DNA of 10,266 nt from JBDKJS01 sp039806065 (lineage in GTDB: Bacteria; Bacteroidota; Bacteroidia; AKYH767-A; 2013-40CM-41-45): the NCBI GenBank assembly GCA_039806065.1, contig JBDKJS010000133.1:1-10266 (forward strand), given 5' to 3'. Below the pieces are notes generated by a model, which was not told the origin of the DNA, ran no database searches, and was given only the letters and a program-made list of their open reading frames with translations. The stretch's first letter is position 1, and every line of letters begins with the position of its first letter. Position numbers and translations under genes: made by a program. Below, piece by piece: positions 1-6,443 of this stretch.

Positions 1-1256
1 TACCTGCTTTAATAATTCAAAATGATCTGAGGTTTGCCTTTTTTAATAATAATGGGTTTCCATACGGTGAAAGGAATCAATATTGGCCACAAGTTACTGA
101 AGATAATAAATTGGTAATTAAAACTACTTGCGGCCTTTCTTTTTTTTATCTACCGGGCTTTTTTATTGGGCACATCATGGCTCATATTTTAGAATATCCC
201 TTAAATGGTTTTTCTCGACCTTACCAATTGGGCATCCATTTTAATCTAATGATCTATTTTCTTTTAAGTTTGATATTAATTAAAAAGATCTTTAGCCGAT
301 ACTTTAACGATGTGACTGTAGCCATCCTCTTAATGATAGTTTGTTTAGGAACCAATTTCTTTTCCTACAATATTAGAGAGACAGGAATGGCGCACAACTA
401 TTTGTTTTTTTTAGTACTTGTGTTTATTTACCAAACCTTAAAATGGTATGAAAAGGTAACTTTTAAAAACAGCTTTCTCATTGGCTTCACACTTGGTATT
501 ATTATTTTAATCAGACCTACCAATGGCATCGTTGGGTTGTTTTTCCTTTTGATAAATGTAGTTTCAATCAAAGCATTTACTGGTAGAATCACTTTCCTCC
601 TTTCCAACTTTAAATTTTTACTGTTGATGGTAATGGCCTGCCTTCTAGCCATTAGCCCTCAACTGCTCTATTGGAAATATGTTACCGATCATTGGGTTTA
701 TTATTCTTATGGAAATGAACGTTTCTTTTGGCACAACCCTAATATTGTGGCTACACTATTTGGTTTTCGAAAAGGATTGTTTTTATATACCCCATTATTA
801 ATTTTTGCTTTACCTGGATTTTTAACGCTGTACTTCAAACACAAGGCGCTGGTTGCTCCTATCGTAATTATATTTTTATTGCAAATTTATATTGTATCAA
901 GCTGGTGGTGCTGGTGGTTTGGTGGCAGTTTTGGTGCTCGTGCTTTTATAGAATATTATCCTCTGCTACTCTTTCCTTTGGGGGCATTGATTGAAAGAAT
1001 TTTATCCCTCAAACCAGGTGTAAAATTGGTGATGGGTAGTTTAGCTTTATTTTTAATCATTTTAAACATTGTTCAAACCAAACAATATCTCAAAAACTAT
1101 ATTCACTACGATAGCATGACGCGCGATAGCTATTCGCTAATTTTTTTAACCCTAAACCCTTCTAAAGAAACGAATGAGAAGTACTATCAGTTATTAAAAA
1201 CCCCCGATTATAATGCTGCTAAAGCAGGTAATGAATTGCACAAGCCATTCAATTAG
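1..1256 (+). CDS. Polytopic membrane protein, GT-C (GT39/ArnT-like) glycosyltransferase candidate, 5'-partial
   Basis: The reading frame is open from the left edge (first full codon at base 3) to a TAG at 1254-1256, so 417 codons are visible and the true start lies outside. The TTG at 111 is internal and should not be taken as the start, since the frame is open and plausible upstream of it. The protein is very hydrophobic, with about nine to ten membrane-spanning stretches separated by short basic loops. It contains an HNYLFFLVLVFIY segment and an LIRPTNG segment near the middle, typical of large integral-membrane sugar transferases of the PMT/ArnT type in Bacteroidota. Such enzymes take a sugar from a polyprenyl-phosphate carrier and transfer it on the periplasmic face. 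The acidic first-loop motif used to confirm the family would lie upstream, so the class is probable and the substrate is unknown. It converges on a DPM1-like glycosyltransferase and shares 4 nt with it at the stop codons. Confidence 0.7.
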   Translation, partial: PALIIQNDLRFAFFNNNGFPYGERNQYWPQVTEDNKLVIKTTCGLSFFYLPGFFIGHIMAHILEYPLNGFSRPYQLGIHFNLMIYFLLSLILIKKIFSRYFNDVTVAILLMIVCLGTNFFSYNIRETGMAHNYLFFLVLVFIYQTLKWYEKVTFKNSFLIGFTLGIIILIRPTNGIVGLFFLLINVVSIKAFTGRITFLLSNFKFLLLMVMACLLAISPQLLYWKYVTDHWVYYSYGNERFFWHNPNIVATLFGFRKGLFLYTPLLIFALPGFLTLYFKHKALVAPIVIIFLLQIYIVSSWWCWWFGGSFGARAFIEYYPLLLFPLGALIERILSLKPGVKLVMGSLALFLIILNIVQTKQYLKNYIHYDSMTRDSYSLIFLTLNPSKETNEKYYQLLKTPDYNAAKAGNELHKPFN

Positions 1257-1969
1257 TTTTTAAATAATCCGTATTTCAGTATGACTAAAAAAATTTTTAT
1301 CCCATCTGTGCTTTTTAGTTTTTTACCTTCGCCTACATTTCTAGGAAAATAGTTTACGGGAACTTCTGCTATGAGTGTTCTGTTCTGTCGGGCCATTTTA
1401 ATGATAAGCTCCGCTTCAAAACCAAATCGATTTTCTTGAAGTTGTATCTTATTGTAAATAGATCGTGTAAATAATTTATAGCCACAAGCAAGATCTGTAA
1501 ACCTGACATTTACCAACACACTTGCTATTCTGGTAAATAATTTGTTGAAATAATAACGCCTGTATGCATAAAGTGGGCGCATTACACCTGGTAAATAACG
1601 ACTGCCATTCACAAATTCTACTTTAAGAAGATGCATGCAATCAAGCATTGATGGTATATCAGATGGACTCAACTCAAGATCGCCATCTTGGATCAACACC
1701 AAATCACCACGCCCTGCCTCTATGCCTGTACGCACTGCCGCACCTTTGCCTTTATTTTGATCATGTGATAGCAGTAATAAATTAAAACTTGGATACTGTT
1801 GTTGATATGCCTCCACCACTTCTTTTGTTTGGTCTGTTGAACAGTCATTCACACAAATAAATTGTACTGCATGAATGAAGGAAGGAAAAGCTATTACTCG
1901 AAGTTTGTCAAACAGGGCTGTTATTTGTCGCGACTCATTAAATGCAGGTATTACAATATCTAGGGTCAT
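1253..1969 (-). CDS. Family 2 glycosyltransferase, DPM1/ALG5-like polyprenyl-phosphate sugar synthase
   Basis: This 238-aa protein has a GT-A fold signature. It starts with DIVIPAFNES (residues 4-13), then VNDCSTD (40-46), the NKGKGAAVRTG loop (72-82) and the metal-binding DxD in QDGDLE (D95, D97). Later come NGSRYLPG, a FTDLACGYKLF block, RFGFEAELI and the C-terminal GEGKKLKSTDGIK segment, a pattern characteristic of dolichyl/polyprenyl-phosphate mannose or glucose synthases. It probably moves a sugar from GDP- or UDP-sugar to a polyprenyl phosphate at the cytoplasmic membrane face; which sugar cannot be told. No C-terminal membrane segments are present, so it is the short, soluble DPM1-type form. 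It begins with ATG only 9 nt after the thioesterase stop and is the last gene of the kup-thioesterase-GT2 set. Its TAA overlaps the TAG of the convergent membrane transferase, a likely consumer of such lipid-linked sugars. The canonical VDDGS is VNDCS here, a modest variation. Confidence 0.88.
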   Translation of the reverse strand: MTLDIVIPAFNESRQITALFDKLRVIAFPSFIHAVQFICVNDCSTDQTKEVVEAYQQQYPSFNLLLLSHDQNKGKGAAVRTGIEAGRGDLVLIQDGDLELSPSDIPSMLDCMHLLKVEFVNGSRYLPGVMRPLYAYRRYYFNKLFTRIASVLVNVRFTDLACGYKLFTRSIYNKIQLQENRFGFEAELIIKMARQNRTLIAEVPVNYFPRNVGEGKKLKSTDGIKIFLVILKYGLFKN

Positions 1970-1978
1970 TGTTCAAAA

Positions 1979-2494
1979 CTATACAAATAATGCCTTTAAT
2001 TCGGTTGCTTCTGCAGGCTTCATTTTACCTGCCAATATTAAGGAAAGTTGCCGCCTGCGAAGTGCGCCCTCATATCTACTTTTTTCCTCTGAAGTTTCAG
2101 GGATTAATGCGGGTACTGGCAATGGAGAACCGTTTTGATCTACTGCAACAAAAGTATAAATGGCTTCATTACATTTCTTTCTTTCACCTGTTACTGCATC
2201 CTCTACCCAAACATCTATATACACCTCCATGCTACTGCTAAAAGAGCGACTCACTTTTGACTGGATGGTAACAATGCTTCCAATCTTAATCGGCTGATTA
2301 AATGACACATTGTTGACCGATGCTGTTACCACTACCCTTTTGCAATGCCTGTGAGCACTAATTGCTGCACAAATATCCATCCAATGCAACAGCCTACCCC
2401 CAGCTAAATTACCTAAGTTATTAGTATCATTCGGTAATACTATTTCGGTGGTTACTGCCAGGGTTTCTTCAGCCCGCTTACTATTTTGTGCCAT
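1979..2494 (-). CDS. Hotdog-fold acyl-CoA thioesterase (YciA/ACOT7-like)
   Basis: This 171-aa protein matches single-hotdog acyl-CoA thioesterases, which hydrolyse acyl-CoA to free acid and CoA in the cytoplasm. The diagnostic stretch is LPNDTNNLGNLAGGRLLHWMD at residues 20-40, holding the conserved Asn (N25) and the Asp at the start of the long helix (D40) that the family uses for catalysis. It is followed by AHRHC, the VTASVNNVSFNQPIKIG strand/turn, and SSSMEVYIDVWVED. Length fits the family. The last 40 residues are charged and helical (SEEKSRYEGALRRRQ and beyond), as in related Bacteroidota proteins. It starts at an ATG 16 nt downstream of the kup stop, without a clear Shine-Dalgarno sequence, and is followed 9 nt later by the GT2 gene, so co-transcription from the kup promoter is likely. 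Chain-length preference cannot be read from the sequence. Confidence 0.9.
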   Translation of the reverse strand: MAQNSKRAEETLAVTTEIVLPNDTNNLGNLAGGRLLHWMDICAAISAHRHCKRVVVTASVNNVSFNQPIKIGSIVTIQSKVSRSFSSSMEVYIDVWVEDAVTGERKKCNEAIYTFVAVDQNGSPLPVPALIPETSEEKSRYEGALRRRQLSLILAGKMKPAEATELKALFV

Positions 2495-2510
2495 TGTTCT
2501 AATTATTTAC

Positions 2511-4451
2511 TTATTTAATTCTTTTAAGACTTATTTGTCTTACAGGTGCTACTATCATTGGCACCTTTTCTATCGTAACAGAACTTGTATCAAGTCCAAA
2601 AGCTTTTTCTTCAGATAAGGAAAGCTTCTTTAACGTAAAATAAATATCCATCACTATTTTTTCATAAAATGGAAGCTCATTATCATAGCTCAGAAACTTC
2701 TCCATCACCACAAATTTAAAATCTCCAATCAAATTTTTTCTATTTAATGATTCATAGCGGCTCGTAATATCCACTTCCATATTTTTCACCATGTCTTCTA
2801 CCACTTTTCTAAACATGAGGTTGATACGAGGCTCTACTCTGAATCCCAATCTAAAATCTATTCTTATGATATTGCCTTTTATTAACTCCGTTACCTTATA
2901 TTCAAGTGTGTACGGCTCATCTAACACATCTACATGCACAAACCAATACAAATCGGCTCTTTTGGGTTGCTTCTGCATAATGGAATAAACCACTTTTGAT
3001 TCTATTTCATCATTTTGGTTGGCACTAGTTAGGTATACTAAATGGGTAGCATTTTTTGGAATCGAAAAATCATGGCTTAAATCACGAAGAAGATTTAGAT
3101 AGTCTTTTAATTTTACAAACTCTGTAAACCTATTTCTAATCTTACGTGCCTCATACCAACTCCACATTAAAAACGAAAGCAGTCCAGCTATCATTAGAGT
3201 TATATAACCACCAGAGGGAATTTTTTCAATGTTAGCTGCAAGAAATGACAGTTCTACAGTAAGGAATAGTAGTAAGATTAAGCCGATAAGATAAGTAGCC
3301 ACGCGCTTCATGTACAAATAATAAGTAAGCAACGTTGTAGTGCTGAGCATGGTGATAATAATAGCCATACCATAAGCATGTTCCATTTTACTTGACTCCT
3401 TAAAGTAATAGACTATTCCTATACAACCTATAAGTAATAACCAATTAATGGATGGAACATATAACTGACCTCTTAAATTTGTGGGATAAACCACTTTAAC
3501 CTTGGGCCAAAAATTTAAACGAATGGCTTCATTGATTAAGGTAAAGGATCCGCTGATTAATGCTTGGCTTGCTACTATTGCTGCTAATGTAGCTATGACA
3601 ATTCCGGGAATTAACCACCATTGCGGCATGATGGCAAAAAATGGATTTTCACCGGATAGGTATTCTCCTTTATGCCGAAGCAACCAGGCTCCTTGCCCCA
3701 TATAGTTTAAAAGCAAACATAATTTTACAAATATCCATGTGAGCCTTATGTTTTTCTTTCCACAATGACCTAAATCACTATAAAGAGCCTCGGCTCCTGT
3801 AGTACATAAAAATACCGAACCAAGTAATAAAAACCCTCCCTTCTCTTGTGTGAGCAATTGTATGGCGTAATGTGGACTAAGGGCCTTTAATATTGATAAG
3901 TCGCCCGCTATTTGAGATATCCCCAATATGGCTAGCATACTAAACCACAATAGCATCACCGGACCGAAAAAATTACCTACCGACTTGGTTCCGAATTGCT
4001 GGATTAAAAATAATACTGTTATAATGGAAATTACTATTGGTACAGTAGGAATATCCTCATTATAGATTCGCAACCCCTCAATAGCAGATGAAACCGATAT
4101 TGGAGGGGTAATAATTCCATCGGCTAGGAGAGCGGCTCCCCCAATAATAGCAGGCCATACGAGCCATTTTGTCTTAGTTCTTCTTACCAATGCATATAGT
4201 GAGAAGATGCCGCCCTCACCCTTATTATCCGCCCTCAAAGTTAAAATCACATATTTGATGGTGGTTAATATGGTCAAGGTCCAAAATACACATGAGATGG
4301 CACCCAAGATGAGCGATTCACTAATTTCCTTTGAACCCACGATGGCTTTCAACACATAGAGCGGTGAAGTTCCAATATCGCCATAAATTATTCCTAGAGT
4401 TACAAGTAATGCGGCTGCGCTTACTTTATGATGGTTGGTGTGATTGCCCAC
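2511..4451 (-). CDS. kup: KUP-family potassium uptake transporter
   Basis: This 646-aa protein is a full-length Kup/TrkD-type K+ transporter (H+-coupled in characterised members) of the cytoplasmic membrane. The family signature GIIYGDIGTSPLYVL is at residues 20-34 with the conserved Asp at 25. RADNKGEGGIFSLYAL follows near residue 75, and ADGIITPPISVSSAIEGL near 110. About twelve hydrophobic segments run to around residue 435, then a soluble cytoplasmic tail of about 200 residues, as usual in the family. The start is GTG at 4449-4451: the frame has a stop (TAA) 24 nt further upstream and no ATG between, and no alternative start precedes the conserved first helix. A TAnnTTTG box lies about 20 nt upstream of the start. 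It heads a tight three-gene set with the thioesterase and GT2, whose functions have no obvious link to K+ transport. Confidence 0.96.
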   Translation of the reverse strand: MGNHTNHHKVSAAALLVTLGIIYGDIGTSPLYVLKAIVGSKEISESLILGAISCVFWTLTILTTIKYVILTLRADNKGEGGIFSLYALVRRTKTKWLVWPAIIGGAALLADGIITPPISVSSAIEGLRIYNEDIPTVPIVISIITVLFLIQQFGTKSVGNFFGPVMLLWFSMLAILGISQIAGDLSILKALSPHYAIQLLTQEKGGFLLLGSVFLCTTGAEALYSDLGHCGKKNIRLTWIFVKLCLLLNYMGQGAWLLRHKGEYLSGENPFFAIMPQWWLIPGIVIATLAAIVASQALISGSFTLINEAIRLNFWPKVKVVYPTNLRGQLYVPSINWLLLIGCIGIVYYFKESSKMEHAYGMAIIITMLSTTTLLTYYLYMKRVATYLIGLILLLFLTVELSFLAANIEKIPSGGYITLMIAGLLSFLMWSWYEARKIRNRFTEFVKLKDYLNLLRDLSHDFSIPKNATHLVYLTSANQNDEIESKVVYSIMQKQPKRADLYWFVHVDVLDEPYTLEYKVTELIKGNIIRIDFRLGFRVEPRINLMFRKVVEDMVKNMEVDITSRYESLNRKNLIGDFKFVVMEKFLSYDNELPFYEKIVMDIYFTLKKLSLSEEKAFGLDTSSVTIEKVPMIVAPVRQISLKRIK

Positions 4452-4470
4452 AAGGCTGATTTTTGATTTG

Positions 4471-4478
4471 CAAATTTA
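4471..4478 (-). promoter_or_regulatory. Putative Bacteroidota -7 box for kup
   Basis: Read on the minus strand the octamer is TAAATTTG, matching the Bacteroidota sigma-factor -7 consensus TAnnTTTG. A TTG that could serve as -33 element lies at 4494-4496, giving a 15-nt spacer, somewhat short of the usual 17 or more, so the promoter is plausible rather than strong. Initiation about 5 nt downstream would give a leader of roughly 15 nt before the GTG of kup. Confidence 0.45.
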
Positions 4479-4495
4479 GGAAGGTTTCTGCTGCA

Positions 4496-4504
4496 ATTGG
4501 CTAT
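4496..4504 (+). repeat. Direct repeat ATTGGCTAT, copy 1
   Basis: The 9-mer ATTGGCTAT occurs here and again at 4534-4542, 38 bp apart start to start, inside the 103-bp kup/mnmG divergent region. Including two bases upstream the copies match at 10 of 11 positions (CAATTGGCTAT against CGATTGGCTAT). This copy lies upstream of the kup -7 box. It may be an operator half or a promoter duplication; chance is not excluded. Confidence 0.5.
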
Positions 4505-4533
4505 TATTAGTTTAATTTTTTTAGTGATTTTCG

Positions 4534-4542
4534 ATTGGCTAT
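4534..4542 (+). repeat. Direct repeat ATTGGCTAT, copy 2, overlapping the mnmG -7 box
   Basis: This is the second copy of the 9-mer found at 4496-4504. Its last three bases are the first three of the TATCTTTG -7 box of mnmG, so a protein bound here would compete with RNA polymerase. No function is known to me. Confidence 0.5.
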
Positions 4543-4547
4543 CTTTG
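4540..4547 (+). promoter_or_regulatory. Putative Bacteroidota -7 box for mnmG
   Basis: TATCTTTG is an exact match to the TAnnTTTG -7 consensus of Bacteroidota housekeeping promoters. A convincing -33 TTTG is not visible at the expected distance; only a T-rich tract (about 4511-4522) is there. The ATG of mnmG begins 7 nt after the box, so transcription starting at the usual distance would yield a leader of only a few nucleotides or none. The box overlaps the second copy of a 9-bp direct repeat. Confidence 0.55.
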
Positions 4548-4554
4548 CGCTTCA

Positions 4555-6426
4555 ATGCAACAATCATACGATGTTATAGTAGTGGGTGCCGGACATGCCG
4601 GCTGTGAGGCTGCCGCTGCTGCTGCTAATATGGGCATGCGCACCCTACTCATTACTATGAACATGCACACCATTGCTCAAATGAGTTGTAACCCAGCCAT
4701 GGGTGGTATTGCTAAAGGGCAAATAGTTAGAGAAATTGATGCCTTAGGTGGTTATTCTGGTATTGTAACGGATAAAAGCACCTTACAATTTCGTATGCTC
4801 AATAGAAGCAAAGGTCCTGCCATGTGGAGCCCTAGAGCTCAAAATGATAGAATGCAATTTGCCGCTGAATGGCGTTGGATGCTAGAAAATACGCCTAACC
4901 TCGACTTTTGGCAAGATATGGTAGTAGATTTAATAGTAGCCCAAAACAAAATTCAAGGAGTGATAACTTCAATGGGCTTGCGGTTTGAGGCCCAATCAGT
5001 AGTACTTACCAATGGTACTTTTTTAAATGGACTAATTCATATTGGCGAAAAAAGCTTTGGTGGAGGTAGAACCGGAGAAAAAGCCTCTGTAGGCATTACA
5101 GAAGCTTTAGTGAATCTTGGTTTTGTGTCTGGAAGAATGAAAACCGGAACACCTCCAAGGCTGGATGGGAGAAGTATTGACTATAGTAGAGTAGAAGTAC
5201 AATTGGGAGATGAAAATCCTGAAAAATTTTCCTTTAAAAATACACAAGTCGTTGAAAATCAATTGTCTTGCTGGATTACCTATACAAACAATACGGTACA
5301 TGAATTACTAAAAGAGGGCTTTGAAATGAGCCCTATGTACACCGGCAGAATTCAAGGATTAGGGCCTCGTTACTGCCCTTCAATAGAAGACAAAATAAAT
5401 CGTTTTGCTGACCGAGAAAGGCACCAACTTTTTATTGAACCTGAAGGGAGATCTACTTGCGAAATATATTTAAATGGGTTTAGCACTTCATTGCCAGAAT
5501 CCATTCAATACAAAGCATTGCAGCAAATTCCTGGCTTGGAAAAAGTAAAGATGTTTAGGCCGGGATATGCCATTGAATATGATTATTTCCCACCCGAGCA
5601 GCTCACCTTAACTCTTGAGACTAAATTGGTTTCGGGACTGTTCTTTGCAGGGCAAATTAATGGCACTACTGGCTATGAAGAAGCTGCCTGTCAAGGTTTA
5701 TTAGCAGGAATCAATGCTTCACTCAATATTAAAAATCAACCTCCTTTAATTTTAAAAAGAAGCGAAAGTTATATTGGGGTTTTGGTTGACGATCTCGTTA
5801 CAAAAGGGACTGAAGAACCTTACAGAATGTTTACCTCAAGGGCAGAATACCGAACTCTATTAAGACAAGATAATGCCGATGAGCGCCTAACACCAATTGG
5901 ACATCAGATAGGCCTAGCTGATGATTCACGGCTTGAAGCACTTGACAAGAAAAAAGCACAAACTGAGGATCTAATTGCATTTGCTAAAAACCTAACAGTG
6001 CTTCCAGAGGATGTTAATCAATATCTAATAACTTCTAAATCAGAGTCTTTAAAACAAAAGCAGAAACTCTACCCTCTTGTATTGAGACCGCAAGTAAATA
6101 TTTTACCATTGGCAGAACATTTGCCTGAGCTGAACCAATTCTTAAATACACTTGAAGCTAACAAGCAAGTGGTTGCTGAACAGGCAGAAATTAAGATTAA
6201 ATATGACGGTTACCTCCAAAAGGAGAAAGAATTAGTTGAAAAAATGCAAAAAATGGACAATTTGCCAATAAAGCATAATTTTGATTACCATTCGCTACCG
6301 GCTCTTTCCAATGAAGCAAGGCAAAAACTTAGCAAAGTCAGACCTTCTACGCTTGGCCAGGCAAGTAGAATTAGTGGGATTAGCCCTTCTGACATCTCTG
6401 CACTACTAATATTTATCTCTAAATAA
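4555..6426 (+). CDS. mnmG: tRNA uridine-5-carboxymethylaminomethyl modification enzyme MnmG (GidA)
   Basis: MnmG is the FAD-dependent subunit that works with the GTPase MnmE to place a carboxymethylaminomethyl (or aminomethyl) group on C5 of the wobble uridine in certain tRNAs, using methylene-tetrahydrofolate. The 623-aa length is normal. The N-terminal FAD-binding Rossmann motif VVGAGHAGCEAA covers residues 9-20, followed by the first GidA signature SCNPAMGGIAKGQIVREID with the conserved Cys45. GRMKTGTPPRLDGRSIDYS lies near residue 193, and the second signature RYCPSIEDKINRF carries Cys274. NGTTGYEEAACQGL comes near 370, and the C-terminal helical domain ends with KVRPSTLGQASRISGISPSDI, which contacts MnmE and tRNA. 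The ATG is supported by the tight fit of the FAD motif and by the promoter box 7 nt upstream. The gene is followed by a parS site and, 9 nt after its stop and in the same frame, by a methyltransferase. mnmG is often near oriC. Confidence 0.98.
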   Translation: MQQSYDVIVVGAGHAGCEAAAAAANMGMRTLLITMNMHTIAQMSCNPAMGGIAKGQIVREIDALGGYSGIVTDKSTLQFRMLNRSKGPAMWSPRAQNDRMQFAAEWRWMLENTPNLDFWQDMVVDLIVAQNKIQGVITSMGLRFEAQSVVLTNGTFLNGLIHIGEKSFGGGRTGEKASVGITEALVNLGFVSGRMKTGTPPRLDGRSIDYSRVEVQLGDENPEKFSFKNTQVVENQLSCWITYTNNTVHELLKEGFEMSPMYTGRIQGLGPRYCPSIEDKINRFADRERHQLFIEPEGRSTCEIYLNGFSTSLPESIQYKALQQIPGLEKVKMFRPGYAIEYDYFPPEQLTLTLETKLVSGLFFAGQINGTTGYEEAACQGLLAGINASLNIKNQPPLILKRSESYIGVLVDDLVTKGTEEPYRMFTSRAEYRTLLRQDNADERLTPIGHQIGLADDSRLEALDKKKAQTEDLIAFAKNLTVLPEDVNQYLITSKSESLKQKQKLYPLVLRPQVNILPLAEHLPELNQFLNTLEANKQVVAEQAEIKIKYDGYLQKEKELVEKMQKMDNLPIKHNFDYHSLPALSNEARQKLSKVRPSTLGQASRISGISPSDISALLIFISK

Positions 6427-6427
6427 C

Positions 6428-6443
6428 TGTTTCACGTGGAACA
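6428..6443. other. parS: parS centromere-like site (ParB/Spo0J binding)
   Basis: The 16-mer TGTTTCACGTGGAACA is an 8-bp inverted repeat with one mismatched pair. Its reverse complement TGTTCCACGTGAAACA fits the well-known bacterial parS consensus TGTTnCACGTGAAACA at every defined position. ParB binds such sites as a dimer, spreads as a CTP-dependent clamp and recruits SMC/condensin, organising origin segregation with ParA. It starts one base after the mnmG stop and ends 8 bases into the methyltransferase gene; the CACGTG core contains that gene's GTG start. I found no other CACGTG-centred copy in the window. Location next to mnmG, a common origin neighbour, strengthens the call. ParA/ParB genes are not in the window. 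Confidence 0.88.

Noticed and set aside
111..113. TTG as start of the left-edge membrane protein
   Set aside because: The same frame is open to base 3 with plausible protein sequence, so the gene is cut by the window edge.
140..412. Runs of eight T (140-147 and 405-412) in the membrane protein gene as possible phase-variation tracts
   Set aside because: They encode Phe/Leu in transmembrane helices of an AT-rich gene and are short; no sign of a frameshifted state.
428..652. Minus-strand open frame inside the membrane glycosyltransferase gene
   Set aside because: It is a basic, low-complexity shadow of a hydrophobic coding region, with no promoter or family signature.
1875..2241. Plus-strand open frames opposite the GT2 and thioesterase genes
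   Set aside because: They lie antisense to two well-supported genes, show no recognisable family features and look like chance frames.
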